Shown here one piece after another: positions 1 to 7,572 of a DNA stretch of 29,251 bases. Source of the stretch: CAZUQP01 sp964622455 (lineage in GTDB: Bacteria; Pseudomonadota; Gammaproteobacteria; DSM-16500); NCBI GenBank assembly GCA_964622455.1, contig CAZUQP010000039.1:1-29251 (forward strand), written 5' to 3'. The notes beneath the pieces are model-generated. The model ran no database searches and had not been told where the DNA came from. It worked only from the letters and a program-made list of their open reading frames with translations. The stretch's first letter is position 1. The number at the start of each line of letters is the position of its first letter. The translations under genes were made by a program, and so were the position numbers.

Positions 1-55
1 AAAAAGGCCGTCGGGGGCGACTGCGGGGGGTTGGGGGGACGTGGGTGTCGTTTAG
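1..55. repeat. G-rich, repeat-like sequence at the window edge
   Basis: The first 50 or so bases are far richer in G than the surrounding AT-rich DNA, with several runs of four to six G and a short GTCG-GGGG-CGAC stem. No reading frame fits it. It resembles the edge of a GC-rich intergenic repeat cut off by the window start. The family is not identified. Confidence 0.3.
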
Positions 56-62
56 CAAGTAG

Positions 63-91
63 CCTTGATGGGAGCGATAGCGACATCAAGG
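63..91. repeat. Inverted repeat downstream of fumC
   Basis: CCTTGATG (63-70) and CATCAAGG (84-91) form a perfect 8-bp stem around a 13-base loop. It lies about 70 bases past the fumC stop on the minus strand. No T-run follows the stem on either strand, so it is not a textbook intrinsic terminator. It may be a dispersed palindrome or an RNA 3'-end stabiliser. Confidence 0.4.
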
Positions 92-158
92 TCTCTATAA
101 ACCTCTTCATCTCATTTAATATAATTAAAAGCGTTCATAGGTAATTGTCACCGGTCTT

Positions 159-1553
159 TTATCGCGGCTCAATCATTGTTTCCGGACACACCAGTTCTTT
201 GAATTCTTTTTCAGTTAAATAACCCAAAGCAAGGCAAGCATCTAATAAACTCATATTTTCATGCCACGCTTTATGCGCAATTTCCGCTGATTTGTCATAG
301 CCAATTTTAGGTGTGAGCGCTGTCACAAGCATTAAAGAATTATCGACAAATTGTTTGATCCGCTTTTCATCCGCTTTTAAATCTTTTACCAAATAGGTCG
401 TAAACATATGCATCGCATCAGACAATAACATGAGTGAATGTGAAAAATTGTAGATGATCATGGGTTTAAATACATTTAATTCAAAATTGCCTTGCGAACA
501 TGCAATACCAATCGCCGTATCATTTCCCATGACTTGCACACACACCATGGTCATTGCTTCACACTGCGTCGGATTTACTTTACCTGGCATAATTGATGAG
601 CCGGGTTCATTCTCAGGTAAAATCAATTCACCTAACCCGCATCGCGGGCCAGAACCCAGCCAACGAATATCATTCGCAATTTTCATTAATGCACAAGCAA
701 GTGTTTTTAATGCGCCGCTCGCAAACACAAATGCATCATTCGCGGCTAACGCTGCAAATTTATTCGGCGCAGAAACAAACGGTAGATGCGTTAATTCAGC
801 AATTTTTTGAGCCGCTTTTATCCCAAATTGTGGATGAGAATTAATTCCCGTACCAACCGCAGTACCCCCCAATGCTAATTCATACAACTCAGGTAATGTC
901 GCTTCAATACAACGTAATGCAGCATCCAACTGAGCGACATATCCAGAAAATTCTTGCCCCAATGTAAGAGGCACTGCATCTTGTAAATGTGTGCGCCCTA
1001 CTTTGATGATTTTTGCAAAAGCTTGCTGTTTTTTTGCTAATGCATCACGTAATTCTTTAAGCGCGGGTATCAAATGATGAATAATGCCCTCGGTTGCCGC
1101 AATATGCATGGCTGTTGGAAACGTATCATTGGACGATTGGGAACGATTGACATCATCATTCGGGTGAATCGGTTTTTTGCTGCCGCGCTCACCCTTCACC
1201 ATTTCAATGGCGCGATTAGAAATCACTTCGTTTAAATTCATATTCGTTTGAGTGCCGCTGCCCGTTTGCCACACTCTAAGTGGAAATTGGTCCGCTAATT
1301 TACCTGCAATAATTTCATCTGCTGCAGCTGTAATTAATTTTACTTTGTCGAGAGGCAGTAAACCCAATTCTTGGTTTGTTAAAGCTGCCGCTTTTTTTAA
1401 AATGGCAAATGCGCAAATCAATCCTTTTGGCAAAGTATTTTCGCCAATCGCAAAATGATGCAGCGAACGTTCAGTTTGCGCTCCCCAATAAACATGATCA
1501 GGCACGTCAATTGTGCCCATGCTGTCAGATTCTACACGTGTCTTCTTATTCAT
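159..1553 (-). CDS. fumC: Class II fumarate hydratase (fumarase C)
   Basis: Interconverts fumarate and L-malate in the TCA cycle; a cytosolic, iron-independent homotetramer in this family. At 464 residues it matches the usual length (about 465). The family signature GSSIMPGKVNP lies at residues 318-328 and includes the mobile-loop serines. GRTHLQDA at 186-193 carries the active-site histidine, and the substrate-binding TGSGTQTNMN (98-107) and SQSSNDTFP (138-146) are intact. The start ATG shares its bases with the pepN stop (ATGA, 1550-1553), and AAGGATA sits just upstream, so translation is probably coupled to pepN. The pepN-fumC pairing has no obvious metabolic logic. Confidence 0.96.
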   Translation of the reverse strand: MNKKTRVESDSMGTIDVPDHVYWGAQTERSLHHFAIGENTLPKGLICAFAILKKAAALTNQELGLLPLDKVKLITAAADEIIAGKLADQFPLRVWQTGSGTQTNMNLNEVISNRAIEMVKGERGSKKPIHPNDDVNRSQSSNDTFPTAMHIAATEGIIHHLIPALKELRDALAKKQQAFAKIIKVGRTHLQDAVPLTLGQEFSGYVAQLDAALRCIEATLPELYELALGGTAVGTGINSHPQFGIKAAQKIAELTHLPFVSAPNKFAALAANDAFVFASGALKTLACALMKIANDIRWLGSGPRCGLGELILPENEPGSSIMPGKVNPTQCEAMTMVCVQVMGNDTAIGIACSQGNFELNVFKPMIIYNFSHSLMLLSDAMHMFTTYLVKDLKADEKRIKQFVDNSLMLVTALTPKIGYDKSAEIAHKAWHENMSLLDACLALGYLTEKEFKELVCPETMIEPR

Positions 1554-4180
1554 GATTTATCCTTAAGACTTTTTGTGACTAATTCAAAAACATCCGGCGA
1601 GAGTTTTTTATTTTTAGCTAATAATTCCAATTGTTCCCGCATCAGATGTTGTCTTCCCTCATCATACCGTCTCCAGTCAGATAAAGGTGTTAACATACGC
1701 GCCGCAACTTGTGGATTCAATGCATCCAATTGCAGCACTCTTTCTGCTAAAAAAGAATATCCTGAACCATTTTTTGCATGAAAATGAATAGGATTATGAC
1801 CAAATGTTCCAAGCAGTGCATACACTTTATTCGGATTTTTAATATCAAAAGCTTTATGATGAAATAATTTTTGCACATGTTGAAATGTGCCTTCTGATTT
1901 GGATGCCGCTTGTATGGCAAACCACTTATCCACCACCAACGCATCATGCTGCCATGCGTGATAAAATTCACTTAAAGCTGTTCCGCGCTCTTTACATTCA
2001 GCATTCGAAAGTGCCCTTAGTGCACCCATCGTATCTGTCATGTTAGATGATAATGACTCTTGAAACTGCCGCATAGCCATTTGTGTATATTCAGCATTTT
2101 TTAATACCATTAAGTATGTCAAACAAAGATTTTTAAGAGAACGTTTGCTAACCGATGATATCGAAAATTCATACGGTTTTTTAGGCTCATGCAACCGCGT
2201 ATATATTTCATAAAATTTATTTTTTAATACATCCGCTATTTTAAAAAGTACAGCTTCTCGCACAGCATGAACAGCATCGACATCGACTACCTGCATTTGA
2301 AGAGCGATATATTGTTCATCCGGTAATTTGAACATTTCTGATAAAACCCACGGATCATGCTGCATCGTTTCTAATACATGTTGAAAAACAGCAATCAATT
2401 CATCACTTATTTTTAATGTTTTTCCTTTTTGATAATCCGTTATTAATCGCAGCATCACATTGAGCGCATAACGCTGCCCTGCCTCCCAGCGATTAAATAA
2501 ATCAGTATCATATTTAAATAACAACGCCAAATCTTGATCTTGATAGGGATAATTTATTTTAACGGGCGCCGAAAAATGCCTTAACAAAGAAGGGACCGGG
2601 CGCGTAGGAATGTTCGGAAAAAGAAATGTATTTTCTTTTTGGCTGACTTGCAACACTTCGCTCGCCCACTCTTTACCGCTTTGATCTATTAAACCCATAC
2701 TGACTGGAATGTGCATAGGTTTTTTATGTGGTTGATCAGGTGTTGGCGGACATGTTTGTTTGATGTGTAATGTATAACTCTTTGCTTCCTCATTATATTC
2801 ATCAGAAACATCTAAAATCGGCGTGCCCGCTTGTTTATACCATAAACGAAATTGACTCAAATCAATACCTGATGCATCCTCATGCGCTTTAACAAAATCT
2901 TCGATAGTGACCGCTTGCCCATCAAAGCGTTCAAAATATAAATCCATGCCGCGATAAAATAATTCATCGCCTACAATGGTTTTAATCATTCCAATGACTT
3001 CAGAACCTTTATTATAAATTGTTGTCGTATAAAAATTATTGATCTCGATATAAGAATCAGGCCGCACAGGATGCGATAAAGGCCCTGCATCTTCTGCAAA
3101 TTGTACCGTACGCAAATAATCAACATCTTGAATGCGGGCCACTGTTTTTGAGGTTGTATCCGCTGTAAAACTTTGATCCCGAAAAATAGTCAACCCTTCT
3201 TTTAAACTTAATTGAAACCAATCGCGACAAGTGATTCTATTACCTGTCCAATTATGAAAATATTCATGCGCAATAACACTTTCGACATGTATAAAATCAA
3301 TATCAGTTGCAGTTTCAGGTTTTGCCAAAATATATTTGGTATTAAAAATATTTAATCCCTTATTTTCCATTGCGCCCATATTAAAATCGCTGATCGCAAC
3401 AATCATGTAAATATCAAGATCATATTCACGATGATAAGTTTCTTCATCCCAGACAATCGCTTTTTTGATGGCATCCATGGCGTGAGCACATTTATCCTGA
3501 TTGCCTTTTTCCATATAAATACGTAAAGTCACCCGCCTACCTGATCGCGTCACAAAAAAATCTTCCACGCAATCTAAGTTGCCCGCAACCAAGGCAAATA
3601 AATAACTGGGTTTTTTAAAAGGGTCTTCCCATTTCACCCAATGCCTGCCATCTCCTGCATCTCCCGATGCGATCAAATTTCCATTGGATAATAAAACGGG
3701 ATAATGTTTTTTATCTGCAATAATCTTTGTAGTGTATCGCGCCATCACATCAGGCCGGTCTAAAAAATAAGTGATGCGGCGAAATCCTTCCGCTTCGCAT
3801 TGCGTACAAAAATTACCAGAAGACTTGTACAATCCGCTGAGCGCCGTATTTTCTTCGGGTTTTAAGCGCGTTTCTATTTCTAACGCAAATGTTTTTGGGA
3901 CAGAAAAAATGGTGAGGGTATCTTTGGTCAGTGCAAACTGATGAGCCGATAATTTTTTCCCATTTAATATGACCGATTCAAGAAAAAGCCCATCGCCTGA
4001 CAATATCAAATCTCTTGAAGGTTTATCACTTGCGGGATTTAAGGATACAGCGAGGGATGCAGTGACTGTCGTAAATTCTTCCTGTAAATCAAATACCAGA
4101 TCCACGGTATCAATGAGATAATCCGGGACCTGATAATCCTGCAAATAAGTAGGGGTATGGTTACCATTCTCTATCATCAT
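1550..4180 (-). CDS. pepN: Membrane alanyl aminopeptidase N (M1 family)
   Basis: Zinc aminopeptidase that trims N-terminal residues from peptides in the cytosol in late protein turnover. The protein is 876 residues, close to E. coli PepN (870). The exopeptidase motif GAMEN is at 269-273. The zinc site is HEYFH at 305-309 plus Glu328 in LKEGLT, a near-perfect match to the E. coli segment. The long helical C-terminal domain is full length. It overlaps fumC by 4 bp. The start has two consecutive ATGs and no strong Shine-Dalgarno sequence, so it may be off by one codon. The terminator of the upstream small gene lies just before it, so it probably has its own weak promoter. Confidence 0.96.
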   Translation of the reverse strand: MMIENGNHTPTYLQDYQVPDYLIDTVDLVFDLQEEFTTVTASLAVSLNPASDKPSRDLILSGDGLFLESVILNGKKLSAHQFALTKDTLTIFSVPKTFALEIETRLKPEENTALSGLYKSSGNFCTQCEAEGFRRITYFLDRPDVMARYTTKIIADKKHYPVLLSNGNLIASGDAGDGRHWVKWEDPFKKPSYLFALVAGNLDCVEDFFVTRSGRRVTLRIYMEKGNQDKCAHAMDAIKKAIVWDEETYHREYDLDIYMIVAISDFNMGAMENKGLNIFNTKYILAKPETATDIDFIHVESVIAHEYFHNWTGNRITCRDWFQLSLKEGLTIFRDQSFTADTTSKTVARIQDVDYLRTVQFAEDAGPLSHPVRPDSYIEINNFYTTTIYNKGSEVIGMIKTIVGDELFYRGMDLYFERFDGQAVTIEDFVKAHEDASGIDLSQFRLWYKQAGTPILDVSDEYNEEAKSYTLHIKQTCPPTPDQPHKKPMHIPVSMGLIDQSGKEWASEVLQVSQKENTFLFPNIPTRPVPSLLRHFSAPVKINYPYQDQDLALLFKYDTDLFNRWEAGQRYALNVMLRLITDYQKGKTLKISDELIAVFQHVLETMQHDPWVLSEMFKLPDEQYIALQMQVVDVDAVHAVREAVLFKIADVLKNKFYEIYTRLHEPKKPYEFSISSVSKRSLKNLCLTYLMVLKNAEYTQMAMRQFQESLSSNMTDTMGALRALSNAECKERGTALSEFYHAWQHDALVVDKWFAIQAASKSEGTFQHVQKLFHHKAFDIKNPNKVYALLGTFGHNPIHFHAKNGSGYSFLAERVLQLDALNPQVAARMLTPLSDWRRYDEGRQHLMREQLELLAKNKKLSPDVFELVTKSLKDKS

Positions 4181-4195
4181 AATTTAAGCACGCCT

Positions 4196-4219
4196 AAAAA
4201 AAACCCTGCAAATGCAGGG
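4196..4219 (-). terminator. Intrinsic terminator of the small secreted-protein gene
   Basis: Read on the minus strand, CCCTGCATTTGCAGGG forms a 6-7 bp stem (4219-4204) followed directly by a run of eight T (4203-4196). It begins about 20 bases after the stop of the small gene at 4241 and separates that gene from pepN. On the plus strand a CTTTTT also follows the stem, so it could act weakly in both directions. Confidence 0.8.
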
Positions 4220-4240
4220 CTTTTTAAAACAATTAACACG

Positions 4241-4444
4241 TTATTTTGATACTTGACCTGTGCCGCTCATAGAAGAAGGCGGTGTGGTAGCAGCATTATT
4301 GGAGGACAAGGTATTTGTATCAGTGGTTGTAGCCGTGCCTGATTGGGTTGCAGTTGTTGTAGAGCTAGTTGAGTTGTCAGCCAGTACGGTGGTCGCAACC
4401 AGAGCCGAGCCAACTAACATAGCCGCTAAAAGCGTCGTTTTCAT
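4241..4444 (-). CDS. Small secreted Ser/Thr-rich protein, unknown function
   Basis: 67 residues. The first 22 form a clear signal peptide: MKTT, a hydrophobic core, then a VLA-type cleavage site. The mature part of about 45 residues is almost entirely Ser, Thr, Ala, Asn and Gly and has no cysteine, so it is probably disordered in the periplasm or outside the cell. I do not recognise a family. Its reality is supported by AAAGGGAA seven bases before the ATG and by the intrinsic terminator just after the stop. It looks monocistronic. The plus-strand reading frame over the same bases lacks comparable support. Confidence 0.7.
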   Translation of the reverse strand: MKTTLLAAMLVGSALVATTVLADNSTSSTTTATQSGTATTTDTNTLSSNNAATTPPSSMSGTGQVSK

Positions 4445-4557
4445 AAAGATTCCCTTTAAAAAATTAAGTTAATACAGGGTGATATGATAAACATAAACGC
4501 GAGCGAACAACAAGAGGTAAATTATCAGGAGTTCAAGCTAGAATCACTGATAAATTA

Positions 4558-4596
4558 TTATTTAACTTGTGATTGGTAACATGATAAGTTAAATAA
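4558..4596. repeat. 11-bp perfect AT-rich inverted repeat
   Basis: TTATTTAACTT (4558-4568) and AAGTTAAATAA (4586-4596) pair perfectly around a 17-base loop. No T-run follows. It could be an operator, a processing site in a transcript, or a remnant of a small mobile element. Confidence 0.5.
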
Positions 4597-4633
4597 CCTT
4601 TATTATTTAATAAAATACTCACAACGCACTACG

Positions 4634-4738
4634 CTCCGCGACTTGTTCGCGGAGTCCAGAAACATCAAAAGATGACTGGATCCCGCGGACCCTCTAAAAA
4701 CAGAGGGCCGCGGGACGCCGGGTTTGGTGGGGACCACC
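4634..4738. repeat. GC-rich palindromic repeat cluster upstream of ubiG
   Basis: Three nested hairpins sit in about 105 bases of otherwise AT-rich DNA. They are CTCCGCG/CGCGGAG (4634-4640 and 4648-4654); TCCCGCGG-A-CCCTCT paired with AGAGGGCCGCGGGA (4681-4695 and 4702-4715; 14 bp with one bulged A); and GGTGG/CCACC (4726-4730 and 4734-4738). The composition and structure are typical of dispersed REP-like intergenic palindromes. The last hairpin ends about 28 bases before the ubiG start, so it would lie in the leader if transcription starts upstream. Confidence 0.65.
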
Positions 4739-4766
4739 TGACATTAATCGCCCAATGGTGTTTTAA

Positions 4767-5459
4767 ATGAAAAATGTTGATCTTAGTGAAATTGCCAAAT
4801 TCAGTGATTCTGCCCATCACTGGTGGGATTTCCATGGTGAATTTAAAGCATTACATGACATCAACCCGTTACGGCTTCAATATATTCAGCAAAAAACTTC
4901 TCTTGCTCATAAAGAAGTGATTGATATTGGCTGCGGCGGCGGCATTTTGACAGAGAGCATGGCAACAGCAGGCGCACACGTCACCGGCATTGATATGAGT
5001 GAAGAGGCGATTAATGTTGCCAAACTTCATCAACATGAAAACCACTTACAAATCAATTATCAACTGACCACTGCTGAGGAAATGGCTGATAAGCAACATG
5101 CCCACTATGACATCGTCACTTGTCTTGAATTGCTAGAACATGTTCCTGATCCATTGTCGATTATTCAGGCGTGTGCTGATTTGGCAAAACCCAATGGCGA
5201 TCTTTTTTTTTCAACCTTAAATCGCAATATGAAATCTTATTTATTCGCCATCATAGGTGCTGAATATCTTTTAAAATTACTGCCTAAAAATACCCATGAT
5301 TTTGCTAAATTTATCCGTCCCAGTGAATTAAACGCATGGGCGAGAAAAGCGCATTTACAGGTCATTGACATGATAGGTATAGCTTATAATCCACTGACGA
5401 AAACCTATTTTTTAACTAAAGATGTTTCTGTTAACTACATGGTACACATGAAAAAATGA
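4767..5459 (+). CDS. ubiG: Ubiquinone biosynthesis O-methyltransferase UbiG
   Basis: SAM-dependent enzyme that performs both O-methylations in ubiquinone synthesis. It is 230 residues, against 240 in E. coli. The N-terminal family pattern EIAKFSDSAHHWWD...GEFKALHDINPLR (residues 8-36) is present. The SAM-binding glycine motif VIDIGCGGG is at 51-59 and ITGID-like acidic motif VTGIDMS follows. The C-terminal tail NPLTKTY...VNYMVH is typical of UbiG. The stop overlaps the start of the downstream phosphatase by four bases (ATGA), so the two are cotranscribed and probably translationally coupled. Confidence 0.95.
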   Translation: MKNVDLSEIAKFSDSAHHWWDFHGEFKALHDINPLRLQYIQQKTSLAHKEVIDIGCGGGILTESMATAGAHVTGIDMSEEAINVAKLHQHENHLQINYQLTTAEEMADKQHAHYDIVTCLELLEHVPDPLSIIQACADLAKPNGDLFFSTLNRNMKSYLFAIIGAEYLLKLLPKNTHDFAKFIRPSELNAWARKAHLQVIDMIGIAYNPLTKTYFLTKDVSVNYMVHMKK

Positions 5460-6124
5460 ATTCCATAAAAGCAGTTTTATTCGATCTTGACGGCACACTC
5501 CTTGATACGGCAGAAGATTTAAGTCATGCACTCAATCACTTGTTACAAGAATATCAAAAACCGTCTTTGCCATTACACGCTATTCGGCCTGCGGCTGGAA
5601 GCGGTTGCAAAGGATTACTGAAATTAGGAATGAATGTTGAGACGACTGATGAAGATTATCCTATACTTTGTGAAAAATTATTAACTTTTTACCAACACTA
5701 CTTAATCAAGACGACGTGTTTATTTCCCGGAATGGAAAATACGCTTTCATTTTTAGAAAAACATCATATTCCTTGGGGAATTGTGACCAATAAGCCTGCG
5801 CACTATACTGAACAATTAGCAAAGCACCTTAATCTTAAGCCGCGCGCCCAATGCATCATCAGCGGTGACTCACTCTCAAAACGGAAACCACATCCAGAAC
5901 CCATTTTACACGCGTGTCATTTACTCAAACATGCGCCGAGTGATTGCCTTTACATCGGCGATTCAGAAATTGATATTCGCGCATCTAAAGCAGCCGGCAG
6001 CCGCTCACTTGCTGCACTGTATGGATACATCCCTGAAACCGAACGCCCCGAAACCTGGGGGGCTGATGGTTACATTCATCATCCTTTAGAAATTATCGAT
6101 TGGTTTTTAGCAAACACTGTTTAG
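5456..6124 (+). CDS. mupP: HAD phosphatase, probably MurNAc-6-phosphate phosphatase MupP
   Basis: 222-residue HAD hydrolase with all motifs: DLDGT with nucleophile Asp10 and acid/base Asp12, Thr111 (motif II), Lys144 (motif III) and GDSEID with Asp169 and Asp173 (motif IV). Automated annotation would probably call it phosphoglycolate phosphatase (Gph). Two things favour MupP, which dephosphorylates MurNAc-6-phosphate in the anhydro-muropeptide recycling route of Pseudomonas. It directly follows and overlaps ubiG, as mupP does in Pseudomonas. Its C-terminal YGYIPETERPETWGAD and HPLEI resemble MupP as I recall it. Gph remains the alternative. Its 3' end overlaps convergent pncA by 32 bp. Confidence 0.75.
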   Translation: MNSIKAVLFDLDGTLLDTAEDLSHALNHLLQEYQKPSLPLHAIRPAAGSGCKGLLKLGMNVETTDEDYPILCEKLLTFYQHYLIKTTCLFPGMENTLSFLEKHHIPWGIVTNKPAHYTEQLAKHLNLKPRAQCIISGDSLSKRKPHPEPILHACHLLKHAPSDCLYIGDSEIDIRASKAAGSRSLAALYGYIPETERPETWGADGYIHHPLEIIDWFLANTV

Positions 6125-6728
6125 CATCTACTAATAATGCACCTGCCCGCTGCATTTCTTTCAAGGCTTTTGCAGTATCGCCTGGGTTTAACTCCACCCC
6201 CCGGCAAGCATCCTGGATCACATGGACTTTAAAATTGAGCGGCACTGCATCTAAACAAGAATATTTAACGCAATAGTCTGTTGCTAATCCCATGATATAA
6301 ATCTCTGTGACGCTCGCATGAGTTAAATAATCCGCAAGTCCAGTCGAACGCAAATGCGCATTATCAAAAAAAGCGCTGTAACTATCGATAAAAGGATCTG
6401 TCCCTTTATGAAAAATGTGTTGGATATGTTCTGTATTCAATTCAGGATGAAATTCAGAACCCTTAGTATTTTGGACGCAATGATCCGGCCATAATACTTG
6501 TGATAAACCATGCACTTTGATGGTATCACCCGCCCGCTTTCCCGAGTGATTTGAAGCAAAACTCATATGATTAGCCGGATGCCAATCTTTGGTTGCAACC
6601 ACTAGATCAAAACAAGGCTGCAATTGATTTGCTTTGGATATAACCGCATCACCATCAGGAACTGCCAAATCCCCCCCCTTACAAAAATCATTTTGTAAAT
6701 CAACCATAATCAATGCTGTTTTATTCAT
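6093..6728 (-). CDS. pncA: Nicotinamidase
   Basis: Hydrolyses nicotinamide to nicotinate and ammonia in NAD salvage. It is 211 residues, the same size class as E. coli PncA (213). The isochorismatase-fold catalytic triad is Asp10 (VDLQNDF), Lys108 (FHKGTD) and Cys153 (LATDYCV). The metal site is DWHPANH (48-54). I start it at the ATG at 6728 rather than the TTG one codon earlier, because AGG lies seven bases before that ATG. It runs convergently into mupP with a 32-bp overlap and shares a short divergent intergenic region with ygfZ. Its product feeds the NAD route whose last step is nadE nearby. Confidence 0.93.
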   Translation of the reverse strand: MNKTALIMVDLQNDFCKGGDLAVPDGDAVISKANQLQPCFDLVVATKDWHPANHMSFASNHSGKRAGDTIKVHGLSQVLWPDHCVQNTKGSEFHPELNTEHIQHIFHKGTDPFIDSYSAFFDNAHLRSTGLADYLTHASVTEIYIMGLATDYCVKYSCLDAVPLNFKVHVIQDACRGVELNPGDTAKALKEMQRAGALLVDAKQCLLKTNR

Positions 6729-6787
6729 CAATATACCTGCTGCTGATCCTGTATTATAATAATTTTTTAACTATATCCTATACTCAT

Positions 6788-7561
6788 ATGCACACTACGA
6801 CTGCTTTAACTCATCTAGGGCTGCTCAAAATTACGGGTACTGACGCTAAAAAATTTTTACAAGGACAATTGACGTGTAATCTTGAAGAAGTGACCTCTTC
6901 GCAATCACGCGTGGGAGCCCATTGTAATCCGCAAGGACGCATCATTAGTCTATTTCGGATATTTTTATATAGCGAGAATTATTATCTACAAATGCCGCGC
7001 GAACTTATTCCTATTGCGATGAAAGCATTACAAAAATATGCGGTATTTTTTAAAATAACATTAAGCGATGCAAGTCATGAATTATATCAAATAGGTTATG
7101 AAGGGGCCATAGACAGTTATCCCCATAAAACGGATGAGCAATACACCTCTGACACCCATATTCTCATTAAGCTTCCTTACGCCTTGCCCCGTTATTTAAA
7201 AATAAGCAGGGCAAATGAAAAGATTTTTACTGGCACAATTGAACAATGGAAAAAACAAGATATTCTTCAACAAATACCCGCGATTTACCCCGAAACATCA
7301 GAAAAATTCTTGCCGCATGAACTAAATCTGCCAGCCTTAAATGCCGTTAGCTTCAACAAAGGCTGTTATACGGGTCAGGAAATCATTGCTCGTATGCAAT
7401 ATCGAGGCAAACTTAAAACCAAACTTTATCAGACACAAATTGAAACAAGCGAGGTAGTTTTGCGCGGCAAGGATATTGATACCTTAAACCAAAATACTGG
7501 TACCATCGTAGACTATGTGCAAATAGATTATAATCATTATGAATTGTTAGTGATAGAATAG
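6788..7561 (+). CDS. ygfZ: Folate-binding Fe-S cluster maintenance protein YgfZ
   Basis: Tetrahydrofolate-binding GcvT-fold protein needed for full activity of some Fe-S enzymes, such as MiaB in E. coli. The diagnostic motif KGCYTGQE lies at residues 191-198, including the functional cysteine. An in-frame ATG exists 75 bases upstream, but the extension would be hydrophobic and unlike the family. Starting at 6788 puts LTHLGLLKITGTDAKKFLQG at the N-terminus, as in homologues. At 257 residues it is shorter than E. coli YgfZ (326), mostly in the C-terminal domain. TATAAT at 6755-6760 may be its -10 element. nadE follows after 11 bp. Confidence 0.88.
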   Translation: MHTTTALTHLGLLKITGTDAKKFLQGQLTCNLEEVTSSQSRVGAHCNPQGRIISLFRIFLYSENYYLQMPRELIPIAMKALQKYAVFFKITLSDASHELYQIGYEGAIDSYPHKTDEQYTSDTHILIKLPYALPRYLKISRANEKIFTGTIEQWKKQDILQQIPAIYPETSEKFLPHELNLPALNAVSFNKGCYTGQEIIARMQYRGKLKTKLYQTQIETSEVVLRGKDIDTLNQNTGTIVDYVQIDYNHYELLVIE

Positions 7562-7572
7562 GTTGATCACAA

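Larger units (their letters stand above)
4445..4766. other. Gene-free interval with palindromes between the small gene and ubiG
   Basis: This 322-base interval separates two divergent genes. It should hold the promoters for the small secreted-protein gene (minus) and for ubiG (plus). I see no strong -35/-10 pair for either. It contains an 11-bp AT-rich inverted repeat (4558-4596) and a GC-rich palindrome cluster (4634-4738), listed separately. The ubiG start has only a weak GGTG as ribosome-binding site. Confidence 0.5.

Noticed and set aside
454..810. Open frames on the plus strand inside fumC
   Set aside because: They lie antisense to a full-length conserved gene, have no ribosome-binding site and encode nothing recognisable.
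4260..4472. Plus-strand 70-residue frame over the small secreted-protein gene
   Set aside because: The minus-strand frame has a signal peptide, ribosome-binding site and terminator; the plus frame is its mirror, rich in Val/Ala for that reason.
6713..6787. N-terminal extension of ygfZ from an upstream ATG
   Set aside because: The added 25 residues are hydrophobic and unlike the family, and would overlap the pncA start. The ATG at 6788 matches homologues.
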